Below, piece by piece: positions 8,251-17,921 of a DNA stretch of 64,000 bases. The stretch is from Nocardioides sp. CFH 31398. Lineage in GTDB: Bacteria > Actinomycetota > Actinomycetes > Propionibacteriales > Nocardioidaceae. A model generated the notes under the pieces. It ran no database searches, was not told the DNA's origin, and saw nothing but the letters and a program-made list of their open reading frames with translations. The translations under genes and the position numbers were made by a program. Position 1 is the first letter of the stretch; every line of letters starts with the position of its first letter. The stretch spans positions 62,001 through 126,000 of the forward strand of contig NZ_JAKUHT010000013.1 in assembly GCF_022436705.1 (NCBI RefSeq), in the 5' to 3' direction.

Positions 8251-11200
8251 TCACCGTCCAAACAGACGCTCGCGTTCGGCGGCGATCACGATGCGGGCGA
8301 GTTCAGCGTCGGTGACGTCAACAGCGTCAGGAGCTTGGTTGGCAATGACGCTGTCACGTGCGAACTCGTCGAAGAGTTGCATCTTGTCCGCCAGAATCGT
8401 CCGGATGCGCTCGTCCACGCTGTTCTCCGTGAGTAGACGATGGACCTGCACCGTGTTCGTCTGACCCATGCGGTGTGCGCGGGCGATGGCTTGAGCCTCC
8501 ATCGTGGGCTTCAACTGCGGTTCGCAGATGACCACCACGGACGCGGATTGGATGTTGAGGCCGACGCCGCCGGCGGTGATCTGTGCGACGAGCACCGCCC
8601 CATGGCCCGACTTCGAGAAGCGATCGACCAAGGCTTGGCGGTCGCGAGCCCCAACTGAGCCCGTCAGGGGACCGAGGACATGTCCAGGTAGGAGGCGCGC
8701 GACGTGATCCAGCACATCTCGGAAGTAGGAGAAGACGATGACCCGCCGCCCGTTGGCCTCCGCTTCGCCGACGATCTCCTGGAGCCGACTGACCTTGAGC
8801 GATCTCTCAGAGAGCATCGCTGCCCTCCGCATCAACATGAAGTTGCCGTCCTGTACGGCGGCTCGGTAAGCGCCCTCATCGGCGTCCGACAAGCTCATCC
8901 ACTCGTCGATCTCCACCATCTCGGGGAGCTCCGTGAGCACGTCCTCCTGATTGCGGCGCAGGTATGCCGGCGCCACGTGCTTTCGGAACCGTGACGCGAG
9001 GTACCCGGGCGCAAAGTCGGACAAGTCAGACCTGATGTAGCCAATGAGATTCCGGAACTCTTGGACGCTGTTCTCCAGCGGTGTGCCGGTCATCAAGATC
9101 ACGTACTTGAGCGAGTCTATGACGACAGCCGCCGCGATCGAGCGCTTGGCAAGCGGATTCTTGATGTAGTGCGCTTCGTCGAACACGGCTGCGGCGACTT
9201 CGACCTTGTTCAGATGCTCTTGAGCCCACGGCAGGAGGTCGTAGGTCGTGACAGCGACGCCGCCGCTGCGAATCCATGACTTGGCGGCGTAGTTGCGGTC
9301 CCAAAGCGGCCCATGGAGCCGCGTCGCCGCCAGTCTTGTGTGCTTCTCAGTTTCTCTGATCCAGTTACTGACGACGGCGGCAGGGCAGACGACGAGGAAG
9401 TGGGAGTGCCCGGTGGCTCGAAGATGGGTAAAGACCGCGAGGGCCTCGACGGTCTTGCCGAGACCCATCTCGTCCCCAATGACGACCTTCTCCTGGACGA
9501 GCGCAAAGCGAGCGCCGAAGCTCTGATATGTGCGGAGTGAGGCGGTGAGGTAGTCCCGCTTGAGCTCCTTGGCACGGACCGCCTCGATGATCTCCTCAGG
9601 AAGATCGCCGTGCATCTTCTTCTCGTCTTCCGTCACGAAGCCGAGCTCGGTCAGCATGCCGAAGTAGTCGGCTGGGCGGGACAAGAAGTCCTTCCATACG
9701 TCGCCAGTCCCCACGGACGCCGCGCTGCGATTCAGGGCGTCGCTTAACGTCGAGATGACCTGTGGGCCAGCGTCGGTCGGGCCTTCGGTGAAGGCGAGCA
9801 TGTGGGTCGGGGTGCACTTCGCCTTAAAGAGCCTGACCAGAGCTTCGGCAAGCCTGGTCTCGTCGCGGCTGGGAGTGAATTGCCGAAGCGCATGCCATCG
9901 CCTCAATGATTCAAGGAGCTTTTTGGTCTCGCTGTCCTTGGGCTTCACGTCAATTCGGACAGGCGTCTCCTCGCGCACAGCTTCGAAGAGTCGCCGCGTT
10001 GCTTGCTCGATCGAGATCGCCGAGGTTTCGCCCAGACCCGGGAGCGCCTCCAGGTAGGATGACTCGGCGTACTTGTAGACCTTCCACACGTTGTCCAGGC
10101 CGGCATTCGACAGCGCAGTCACCCGGACCCGGTCCGGAGTGGCCTTCTTGAGAACCTCGAGATCCATGCCCGCTAACGCTCGGGCGACATCCGCGCTGTG
10201 CACCCGCTCGGCGGCTGACCTCGCGTCGGCTGCTGCTGCTTTAGCCGCCTTGGCGGCGTTGAGAACTGCACCGACCCCACTCTTGGCGCGCGCGGTTAAT
10301 TGCGCATCGACGAGCTCAAGGTTCGAAGGCTTCGCCGGCAGGACCGAAACGACCCTGAGTGATGGATCAGAGAGAAGGTCGAGTTTTGGTTTGCCCTCGA
10401 CGGGGGGCGGCTCCAGACCGGCCAGACGTGCCTCAATGGCCTTGGCTTGGTCCAGCAGCTTTGGTGTTTCGTCGTGCAGGGCGATGCAACTGCCATCGCG
10501 TCGGCACTCCCATCGGGCGTTGAATGTGCTCTGAATACGCGGTTCAATCCGTGCTGCAACCTGCCGAGTGTCGCCCAATGCCGACTTGTCAGAAGCAGTG
10601 AGCGAGAAGTCTCGAAGCAACGTCAAGTTCGGAAGTAGCACCGCGTCCTCGGCAACGAGCGGAACCAACTTCACAGCCCCGCCATCAAACTTGGCGTCGA
10701 TTCCAAGGGTCAGCGCACTTTTGATTCGATTCGCTACCACCTTCTCGGCCTCAGGCCGAGCGACCAGGACCGACTGGGCTCGGGCGTCCCAGCGGCCGAC
10801 CTGCTCGGCGAGCTTCTTGACCTGAGCCTGCTCGGACTGGAACTGCTTCCTGACCCGTGCATTGGCCGATCGGATGGCCTTTGCCGTACGCGCCGCGCCG
10901 GACTCACGCTGCACATCGACCAGTAGCCGAGCAGAGGAGTGCGATCGCTCGCAGGTCCCCGTAGCGCATGGACCTTGGTCGAGGAGCTGCTGCGCATGTG
11001 GGCCATGCAGGTCGACGAGTTGAATGACCGACCGCATTGCTTGGTCTTCGGCCTCGCTAAGCACGCCGCTGCGGCTGACCGGCATGTGAACAACGTCGTT
11101 GAGCGTGTTCGCGGCCGCGGAGCGCAGCTCGACCAGCTCGGCGAGAACGGCATGGAGGCGTTGCCGCTCCCCGCCGGTCTTGCTTGCGAGCCGTTCACGG

Positions 11201-11520
11201 AACGTTGTCAACGCGCTGTCGGACTGAGCAGCCTTGACCTGACTGTGGAACGTTGACAGTCGAGTCGCAGCCTCGTGTGCAGGTTGCAGCTTTTTGCGTC
11301 TGCCGAACCAGACGGTCTTTGCGAGCTGAGTGGCAGCCGCGAGGTCGCCCGATGCCTCGACCTGGCCCAACGAGACGAGGAGGGGAAGCTGGGCGCTCGG
11401 GTCGCCGTCAGGCGAGTAAGGCAGGTGTCCTGCGAGATGTCGGATCTCTTGGGCGGCATGGAGCCAGGCACGGACTTCCTCGGTGACCGCGCCGAGTTGT
11501 TGCCGTTCGGCGCGGTTCAT
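8251..11520 (-). CDS. SNF2-family DNA translocase/helicase
   Basis: A 1089-residue SF2 ATPase. The first about 600 residues are mostly helical and unassigned, with a cysteine pair in CATGTCERSH. The ATPase half has motif I GDEMGLGKT near residues 679-687, motif II DEAHYIKN near 781, motif III MTGTPLENSVQEF, and in the second RecA lobe HRMGQTNTVQVHRLL near 1016, the SNF2 motif VI. Such proteins move along double-stranded DNA and in bacteria are common in defence islands. The ATG at 11520 has a GGAGA ribosome-binding site. It is transcribed away from the helicase-methylase-ATPase run starting at 11633, with only 112 bases between, so the two are probably regulated together. It may be an accessory translocase of the same system. 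No nuclease domain is visible. Confidence 0.88.
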   Translation of the reverse strand: MNRAERQQLGAVTEEVRAWLHAAQEIRHLAGHLPYSPDGDPSAQLPLLVSLGQVEASGDLAAATQLAKTVWFGRRKKLQPAHEAATRLSTFHSQVKAAQSDSALTTFRERLASKTGGERQRLHAVLAELVELRSAAANTLNDVVHMPVSRSGVLSEAEDQAMRSVIQLVDLHGPHAQQLLDQGPCATGTCERSHSSARLLVDVQRESGAARTAKAIRSANARVRKQFQSEQAQVKKLAEQVGRWDARAQSVLVARPEAEKVVANRIKSALTLGIDAKFDGGAVKLVPLVAEDAVLLPNLTLLRDFSLTASDKSALGDTRQVAARIEPRIQSTFNARWECRRDGSCIALHDETPKLLDQAKAIEARLAGLEPPPVEGKPKLDLLSDPSLRVVSVLPAKPSNLELVDAQLTARAKSGVGAVLNAAKAAKAAAADARSAAERVHSADVARALAGMDLEVLKKATPDRVRVTALSNAGLDNVWKVYKYAESSYLEALPGLGETSAISIEQATRRLFEAVREETPVRIDVKPKDSETKKLLESLRRWHALRQFTPSRDETRLAEALVRLFKAKCTPTHMLAFTEGPTDAGPQVISTLSDALNRSAASVGTGDVWKDFLSRPADYFGMLTELGFVTEDEKKMHGDLPEEIIEAVRAKELKRDYLTASLRTYQSFGARFALVQEKVVIGDEMGLGKTVEALAVFTHLRATGHSHFLVVCPAAVVSNWIRETEKHTRLAATRLHGPLWDRNYAAKSWIRSGGVAVTTYDLLPWAQEHLNKVEVAAAVFDEAHYIKNPLAKRSIAAAVVIDSLKYVILMTGTPLENSVQEFRNLIGYIRSDLSDFAPGYLASRFRKHVAPAYLRRNQEDVLTELPEMVEIDEWMSLSDADEGAYRAAVQDGNFMLMRRAAMLSERSLKVSRLQEIVGEAEANGRRVIVFSYFRDVLDHVARLLPGHVLGPLTGSVGARDRQALVDRFSKSGHGAVLVAQITAGGVGLNIQSASVVVICEPQLKPTMEAQAIARAHRMGQTNTVQVHRLLTENSVDERIRTILADKMQLFDEFARDSVIANQAPDAVDVTDAELARIVIAAERERLFGR

Positions 11521-11632
11521 CTGTCTCCTTGGCTGCGTGTGTCAAGTGAGGGAAAGCTACCCAATACGGTGGGCTAGCGAAACTGTCGGTAGGGCGGAGT
11601 AGCGTCCGCAGCTGTCAAACAGGAGGTCATTC

Positions 11633-14600
11633 GTGCAGCTTGAAGAGCTGAAACCCGGTCTGCGGATCGACGGACTCATCCCCGCCGAGGTCATCACAGT
11701 CATCGCCGCTCAGTGGCACGGCACCGACGCGCTCGAGTTGACCTACAAAAACTCAGGAGGCGGTCTCGGGCAGCAGGTCGTGTTCCGTAAGGATCAGGAC
11801 AAGCTCTCCATGGCGCAAAGCGGTAGCCGAGCCTTCGACGCCTCGGCCAGCGACTTCAAGCTCGTCGCCGAGGCCCAACGGATCTCGCTTGCCGGCTTGT
11901 TCGACCCGATGCTGGCTGTCGCGACCAGTGACGTGCAGCCGCTGCCGCACCAGATCCGAGCCGTGTACGGCGAGCTGCTGCCGCGCACCCCGCTCCGATT
12001 TCTGCTTGCCGACGATCCCGGTGCGGGCAAGACCATCATGGCCGGTCTCTACATCAAGGAGCTGCTTCTTCGGGACGATGTAAAGCAGTGTTTGATTATC
12101 GCGCCAGGTGGGCTAGTCGAGCAGTGGCAGGACGAGCTTTTCTTTAAGTTCGGTCTTCGCTTCGACCTGTTGACGAACCAGCTCATCGATGCCCAGGCAA
12201 ACTTCAACGTCTTCGAGACCAACCCGCTGCTGATCGCCCGGATGGATCAGCTCTCGCGCAACGAGCAACTGCAGGCCCAGCTCGAGGAGACCGAGTGGGA
12301 TCTCGTCATTGTCGATGAGGCTCACCGCATGGGAGCTCACTATTTCGGTGGCGAGCTCCGCAAGACGAAGAGGTTCTTGCTCGGCGAAATCCTCGGTCAG
12401 ATCACACGCCACCTACTCCTGATGACCGCCACACCGCACTCGGGCAAGGAGGAGGACTTCCAGCTCTTCCTCACTCTGCTTGACCGCGATCGCTTTGAGG
12501 GCAAGCAGAAGAAGTCCGCCGACGTGAGCGGGATCATGCGCCGCATGGTCAAGGAAGACCTGCTGACCTTCGAGGGAAAGAAGCTCTTCCCCGAGCGCGT
12601 TGCAGAGACCGTTCCCTACGAGCTGACCGCTCTCGAGTACAACCTCTACGAGGACGTCACGCATTACGTCCGCGAGGGAATGAACCGCGCCGATCGAATC
12701 GGCGGCAAGCGGAAGAACACCGTCGGGTTCGCGCTCACCGTCCTCCAACGACGTCTCGCGTCCAGCCCCGAGGCGATCTACAAGAGTCTGGTACGGCGGT
12801 CCGAGCGTCTCGAGCGAAAGAAGCTCGAGATCGAGAACGGCACCTACAAGGACACCGAGCCAGTCTTCGTGCTCAACGACATCGACGAGGACGAGTTCAA
12901 CGCCGAGGAGCTCGAGCAACTGGAGGAAGACGTCATGGACGCGGCCACGGCCGCCCAGACCGTCGAAGAGCTCAACGCAGAACTCCTCGAACTCGCCGAC
13001 CTCATCAAGACAGCCCGTCTCGTTCGCGAGGCGGGAACCGACCGCAAGTGGACCGAGCTGTCCAACATCCTCCAGGACAACGCGCTCGTCACCGACAAGA
13101 ACGGCTGGCCGCGCAAGTTCATCATCTTCACCGAGCACCGCGACACCCTCGACTACCTCCAGGGCAGGATCGGCTCGCTCCTCGGCAAGCCTGATGCGGT
13201 TCGCGCGATCCATGGTGGTGTACGTCGCCAGGAACGCCGCCAGATCACCGAGGAGTTCACCAAGAACCGCGACTGCCAAATCCTTCTCGCCACCGACGCC
13301 GCGGGGGAGGGCCTCAACCTCCAGGCCGCACACCTTATGGTCAACTACGACCTTCCGTGGAACCCGAACCGAATCGAGCAGCGCTTCGGTCGCGTCCACC
13401 GCATCGGGCAGGAGGAAGTCTGCCGCCTCTGGAACCTTGTCGCCTCCAACACCCGCGAGGGCGAGGTCTTCACCCGGCTTTTGGAGAAGCTCGACCAGAT
13501 GCGCGAGACCTACGGCGGCAAGGTCTTCGACGTCCTCGGCGAAGCCTTCAGCGACACCCCGTTGCGCAACCTCCTGCTTGATGCCATTCAGTACGGCGAG
13601 CGCGCCGACGTGAAGGCCAAGATGCACGAGGTTATCGACGCCTCCGTCGGCGACGGTCTCAAGGATCTGCTCGACGAGCGAGCCCTCGCCTCCGAGCACC
13701 TTGCCGACGCCGACCTCCACGCGCTGCGAGCGGCCATGGACGAGGCCCGAGCGCGGCGCCTCCAGCCGCACTACATCGAACTCGCCTTCAAGGCGGCGTT
13801 CACGAAACTCGGCGGCCGGATCGTGAAGAGGGAGCACGGCCGCTACGAGATCGCCAACGTCCCGCAGCACATCCGCTCGGCTGGCACGGGCCCGATCGCC
13901 ACCAAGTACGACAGGGTGACCTTCGATATCGGCCACGTTCAGCCAGACAACCTGAGCCGCGCCGACCTCCTCGCCCCCGGCCACCCGCTGCACGACGCGG
14001 TGATGGGCGAGGCAATCCGAAACTTCGGAGGCGCTCTTAACCAGGGGACCGTCCTCGTCTCATCGACCCTTGAGGAGCCGCAACTTCTCGTCGGTGTTGT
14101 CGAAGAAGTGGCCGATGCGACCGGCGACTCAGTTGCCCGGCGCTTCGGGTATGCCTATGTCGACTCCTTCGGCACAGTGAGCCCTGCCGGCCCGGCGCCC
14201 TACCTGGACTGTGTTGCTGCACCGCCGGGTGCCGCGTCCGACGCCGCGCGGGCACTCCAGTGGCTCGGCGACGCCGAGGACAAGGCCCTTAGTTGGATCA
14301 TCGCGAACCGGCTGCCCGAATACCTCGCAGAAGTCCAGCCGCGACGACTCGCCGAGCTCGAGAAGGCGCGGGACCTGGTCACGAAGCGACTCAGCTCTGA
14401 GAGCGAGCGACTCCTGCTTGACGCCGCGATCGCCTCTGAGAAGGAGCGCAAGGGCGAGAAGGCGAAGGAGTCCTCTGACAGCCTCAATCGCAAGGCAGTT
14501 GAGCTGGACTCTCGCCTTCGCAAGCGCCTGGCGCTGCTCGACCAACAGCAACTGATGTCGACAAAGCCGCCACACATCGTCACGGCGGCGCTGGTCCTCC

Positions 14601-15043
14601 CGATCGGCATGCTCGAAAGCGAAATCCCTGCGACTGCGCCGATGCACGCCAAGGAGACCAAGGCAGTCGAACGCCGCGGCGTCGACCTCGTGATCGCGCG
14701 CGAACGTGAACTTGGCCGCAAGCCGGTCGAGCAGGCCTTCAACAACCCAGGCTTCGACATCCTGTCGACTGACGCCAATGGCGACACCTACCGGATCGAG
14801 GTCAAGGCACGCATCGAGGGCTCGAAGGACTTCTTCGTCACCCACAACGAGGTCATGACCGGCAAGAACGCTGTGCCGCGCTACAGGCTCGCGCTGGTTA
14901 GGGTCGACCAGCGGGGCGCGCAGTACGACGAGGTTCGCTACCTCAACGACCCGTTCGCCACGACAGATCTCGGCGACTTCGAGGCCACAGGCATCCGGGG
15001 TGACTGGGCGAAGACCTGGGCCAAGGGGACGCAACCCTTCTGA
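11633..15043 (+). CDS. SNF2/RapA-like helicase with C-terminal DUF3883
   Basis: A 1136-residue SF2 translocase. Motif I DDPGAGKTIMAGLY is near residue 127, motif II DEAHRMGAH near 228, motif III MTATPHSGKEEDF, and the second lobe has ATDAAGEGLNLQ, LPWNPNRIEQRFGRVHRIGQ (near 578-592). The last about 110 residues form a DUF3883 domain, with NPGFDILSTD and YRIEVKAR resembling a PD-(D/E)XK-type nuclease fold (D..., E-x-K). This layout is that of the DrmD helicase of DISARM and the SNF2 helicase of some BREX loci. The start is GTG with an AGGAGGT ribosome-binding site five bases away. It opens a co-directional run with the DUF1156 methylase, DUF262 protein and DUF499 ATPase, and probably drives DNA remodelling in that complex. 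Assignment to a named system is an inference. Confidence 0.9.
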   Translation: MQLEELKPGLRIDGLIPAEVITVIAAQWHGTDALELTYKNSGGGLGQQVVFRKDQDKLSMAQSGSRAFDASASDFKLVAEAQRISLAGLFDPMLAVATSDVQPLPHQIRAVYGELLPRTPLRFLLADDPGAGKTIMAGLYIKELLLRDDVKQCLIIAPGGLVEQWQDELFFKFGLRFDLLTNQLIDAQANFNVFETNPLLIARMDQLSRNEQLQAQLEETEWDLVIVDEAHRMGAHYFGGELRKTKRFLLGEILGQITRHLLLMTATPHSGKEEDFQLFLTLLDRDRFEGKQKKSADVSGIMRRMVKEDLLTFEGKKLFPERVAETVPYELTALEYNLYEDVTHYVREGMNRADRIGGKRKNTVGFALTVLQRRLASSPEAIYKSLVRRSERLERKKLEIENGTYKDTEPVFVLNDIDEDEFNAEELEQLEEDVMDAATAAQTVEELNAELLELADLIKTARLVREAGTDRKWTELSNILQDNALVTDKNGWPRKFIIFTEHRDTLDYLQGRIGSLLGKPDAVRAIHGGVRRQERRQITEEFTKNRDCQILLATDAAGEGLNLQAAHLMVNYDLPWNPNRIEQRFGRVHRIGQEEVCRLWNLVASNTREGEVFTRLLEKLDQMRETYGGKVFDVLGEAFSDTPLRNLLLDAIQYGERADVKAKMHEVIDASVGDGLKDLLDERALASEHLADADLHALRAAMDEARARRLQPHYIELAFKAAFTKLGGRIVKREHGRYEIANVPQHIRSAGTGPIATKYDRVTFDIGHVQPDNLSRADLLAPGHPLHDAVMGEAIRNFGGALNQGTVLVSSTLEEPQLLVGVVEEVADATGDSVARRFGYAYVDSFGTVSPAGPAPYLDCVAAPPGAASDAARALQWLGDAEDKALSWIIANRLPEYLAEVQPRRLAELEKARDLVTKRLSSESERLLLDAAIASEKERKGEKAKESSDSLNRKAVELDSRLRKRLALLDQQQLMSTKPPHIVTAALVLPIGMLESEIPATAPMHAKETKAVERRGVDLVIARERELGRKPVEQAFNNPGFDILSTDANGDTYRIEVKARIEGSKDFFVTHNEVMTGKNAVPRYRLALVRVDQRGAQYDEVRYLNDPFATTDLGDFEATGIRGDWAKTWAKGTQPF

Positions 15044-15113
15044 TTTTTCTGGGGCCTACCAATCACTCGCGTTCCAACCAAAGAGTCGGGCCCCGCCGGT
15101 AGGTTCATGCACA

Positions 15114-15119
15114 TAAAAT
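15114..15119 (+). promoter_or_regulatory. Possible -10 box upstream of the DUF1156 gene
   Basis: TAAAAT stands out in an otherwise GC-rich 136-base gap between the helicase and DUF1156 genes, 61 bases before the DUF1156 start. No good -35 box is visible at the right distance. It may give the last three genes their own promoter; weak evidence. Confidence 0.25.
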
Positions 15120-15179
15120 AGGTGCCGAGTCGTCGGTGAGGTTCGCCCGTCATCTCGGGCACGAAGGGTCGAGGAACTA

Positions 15180-17921
15180 GTGCACAAGCGCAAGCTGATC
15201 GAGGTGGCTCTGCCGCTGGAGGCAATCAACCGAGCTGCTGCGGCCGAGAAGGCGCGTAAGGTCGGGAAGCCGCAGCAAATTCATCACTGGTGGGCTCGAC
15301 GGCCAATCACGGCTGCTAGGGCGATGCTCTTCGCCCAACTGGTGAACGACCCCTCCTCAGCACCTGAGCGCTTCCCGGATGAGGCATCCCAGCGAGCGGA
15401 GCGGGAACGCCTCCATAGCCTCTTGGCTGACCTCGCCGCCTGGGACGCGATAGGGAACCCGCAGTTGCTGGCGGCAGCGGCTTGCGAAATCCGGAACTCA
15501 AACAACGGGTTCGTGCCTAAGGTCTTGGATCCGTTCGCAGGTGGCGGAGCGATTCCCCTTGAGGCGCAGCGGCTCGGTGCTGAGACGGTCGCCTCGGACC
15601 TGAATCCGGTCGCTGTTCTGCTGGTTCGATGCCTCATCGAGATACCTGCCAAGCACAACAGCTCGGCGCCGGTCTATCCCGGACTTGCGGAGTCCCGGAT
15701 GGGGGCGTGGACAGGTTCGCAGGGCCTCGCGGCGGACGTGCGCGCATATGGCGAATGGATGCGCAAGGAGGCGCATTCACGCATCGGTCATCTGTATCCT
15801 GACGCGGCTGGGATGCGCGTCGTGTCGTGGATCTGGGCCCGGACGGTGACGTGTCCCAATCCCGCCTGTGGTATGGCGATGCCTCTTGCCAAGTCGTGGT
15901 GGCTGAGCAAGAAGGCAGGGAAGCAGGCATACCTTACCTACCGGCTCGAGTCCGACAGCGACGGAACCACCACCGTGCGATTTAGCGTGGCGAAGGGCGC
16001 GGGAAGTCCGCCTTCGGTCGACGTGGTCGGAACCATGACTTCAACTGGCGCAACTTGTATCGCTTGCGGCTCGGCGGTGTCATTCGCCTACCTTCGTGAG
16101 GAGGCTTCCGCAGGTCGAATGGGAGCGCGGCTGCTTGCGATTGTCGCAGAAGGTGATCGGAAACGGGTGTATCTCGATCCGGATCCCGAGCACGAGAAGA
16201 TCGCTCGGGAGGTGGTCGCTCCCGAAGCCGCGCACGCCGAGCTACCGAAGCAAGCTCTGGGGTTTCGAGTCCAGGCATACGGGCTCCGCCGCTGGGCGGA
16301 CTTGTTCACGTCTCGCCAACTGCTCGCACTGAGTACGCTCGCGGACTTGGTGGCGGAGGCGCGCAACAGGGTCATCAGGGATGGCGGTCACCCAGACTAC
16401 GCCGACGCTGTCGCTACCTACCTTGGCCTCGTCGTGTCGCGACTCAGTGACTGGAGCGGGTCGCTTTGCCGCTGGGAGCCTGTCGGCCAGGTGTCGCAGC
16501 AGGTCTTTGGCAAGCAGACAGTCAATATGACCTGGGATTTCTCGGAGACTTCGGCCCTTGCTCCGAGCAGCGTCGGCAGCTTTGGCGCGTGTCTGTCGAC
16601 TGTGTTGCGCTCGCTTGAGCAGCTTGGGGGAGCGGCCCCGGCAATCGTTACCCAAGCTAATGCCGCAGAGCGCGAATATGTAGGTTTAGTGATAAATACG
16701 GACCCTCCCTATTATGACAACATCGGATACTCGGACCTAGCCGACTATTTCTATGTGTGGCTGCGGAGGAGTCTTGGTTCGGTTCATCCTGACCTCTTCG
16801 GAACGATGCTGGTTCCGAAGGCCGAGGAGCTGGTAGCCAATCCCTTCCGGCACGAGGGGAAGGACGGCGCGAAATCGTTCTTCGAGTCTGGGTTCCGAAA
16901 AGTATTTACAAAGGTCCGAGAGTCGGCCGACGATCAGTTCCCTATCGTGGTCTATTACGCTTTCAAGCAGGCCGAGACCAGTAAGAGTGGTACGGCTTCG
17001 ACCGGCTGGGAGACTCTTCTCGAGGGAATGATCGATTCTGGTTGGAGTATCACTGGCACTTGGCCCGTGAGGAGCGAGATGACGACTCGCATGAGGGGGC
17101 AAGGAGCGAACGCCCTGGCATCGTCAATCGTGCTGTCGCTGCGGCCGCGGCCGGAAGGCTCACTCTCGATCGACCGCCGAGGCTTTATCGCGACCCTGGA
17201 GGCGGAACTCCCGGACGCTTTGAGGCGGCTGCAACAGGGTCAGGTGGCACCAGTAGACCTGCCACAGGCGGCAATCGGCCCAGGGATGGCGGTGTTCAGC
17301 CGCTACGACGCAGTTCTTGAGCCGGACGGCTCTCGGATGAGCGTGCGCTCAGCGCTCGCAAGGATCAATGAGATCCTCGACCGCGTCTTGAACGAGCAGG
17401 AGGGCGAGTTCGATCCAACGTCGCGCTTCGCGATCGCTTGGTACCGCCTGAATGGCTACGGCGTCGGCGACTTCGGCGACGCCAATAACCTCGCGAACGC
17501 GCGGAACACCAGCGTGGAAGCGATGGACCGCGACGAGATCCTGATTAGCCGCGCTGGCAACGTCCAATTGGTCAAGCCTGCGGACCTCCCCAGGGACTAC
17601 GACGTGCTGAAGGACGCTCACACGTCGAACTGGGAGGCCCTACACCACTTGATCAGGGTGCTGGGGCGAGATGGCATCGCACCCGCCGGCGACTTCCTCC
17701 AAGCGGCGCTGACCCGCCCCGATGGCGCCGTTGACGCTGACCTGGTCAAAGAGCTTGCTCACCTCCTGTTCCGCATTGCTGAGGGAAACGGCTGGACGAA
17801 GGACGCCCTGAGCTTCAACAACCTCGTGACCAGCTGGCCCGAGATTCTTGAGGTGGCGCGGAGCGTGAAGAAGCTTGCTGCCGAGCAGGGCGCCTTTGAC
17901 TTCGATGAGGGAGACGAATGA
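15180..17921 (+). CDS. DUF1156 zinc-ribbon adenine-specific DNA methylase
   Basis: A 913-residue methyltransferase of the DUF1156 family. Residues about 10-55 carry the signature PLEAINRAAAAEK, then HHWWARRPITAARAMLFAQLV. SAM-binding motif I is VLDPFAGGGAIPLEA near residue 118, a zinc ribbon is formed by CPNPAC (about 225-230) and CIAC (about 293-296), and the catalytic TDPPYYDNIGYSDL lies near residue 507, a DPPY motif of N6-adenine methylases. In this order motif I precedes DPPY, with the zinc ribbon inserted between. Enzymes of this type are the methylase of some BREX-like loci and probably mark self DNA. The start is GTG. Its stop overlaps the ATG of the DUF262 gene as ATGA. Several stretches, such as 16,680-16,720, are clearly AT-richer than the core genes, in line with horizontal transfer. 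Confidence 0.92.
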   Translation: MHKRKLIEVALPLEAINRAAAAEKARKVGKPQQIHHWWARRPITAARAMLFAQLVNDPSSAPERFPDEASQRAERERLHSLLADLAAWDAIGNPQLLAAAACEIRNSNNGFVPKVLDPFAGGGAIPLEAQRLGAETVASDLNPVAVLLVRCLIEIPAKHNSSAPVYPGLAESRMGAWTGSQGLAADVRAYGEWMRKEAHSRIGHLYPDAAGMRVVSWIWARTVTCPNPACGMAMPLAKSWWLSKKAGKQAYLTYRLESDSDGTTTVRFSVAKGAGSPPSVDVVGTMTSTGATCIACGSAVSFAYLREEASAGRMGARLLAIVAEGDRKRVYLDPDPEHEKIAREVVAPEAAHAELPKQALGFRVQAYGLRRWADLFTSRQLLALSTLADLVAEARNRVIRDGGHPDYADAVATYLGLVVSRLSDWSGSLCRWEPVGQVSQQVFGKQTVNMTWDFSETSALAPSSVGSFGACLSTVLRSLEQLGGAAPAIVTQANAAEREYVGLVINTDPPYYDNIGYSDLADYFYVWLRRSLGSVHPDLFGTMLVPKAEELVANPFRHEGKDGAKSFFESGFRKVFTKVRESADDQFPIVVYYAFKQAETSKSGTASTGWETLLEGMIDSGWSITGTWPVRSEMTTRMRGQGANALASSIVLSLRPRPEGSLSIDRRGFIATLEAELPDALRRLQQGQVAPVDLPQAAIGPGMAVFSRYDAVLEPDGSRMSVRSALARINEILDRVLNEQEGEFDPTSRFAIAWYRLNGYGVGDFGDANNLANARNTSVEAMDRDEILISRAGNVQLVKPADLPRDYDVLKDAHTSNWEALHHLIRVLGRDGIAPAGDFLQAALTRPDGAVDADLVKELAHLLFRIAEGNGWTKDALSFNNLVTSWPEILEVARSVKKLAAEQGAFDFDEGDE

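Noticed and set aside
11590..11618. Minus-strand TTGACA as full promoter of the SNF2 gene
   Set aside because: No TANNNT-like -10 box occurs 16-18 bases downstream.
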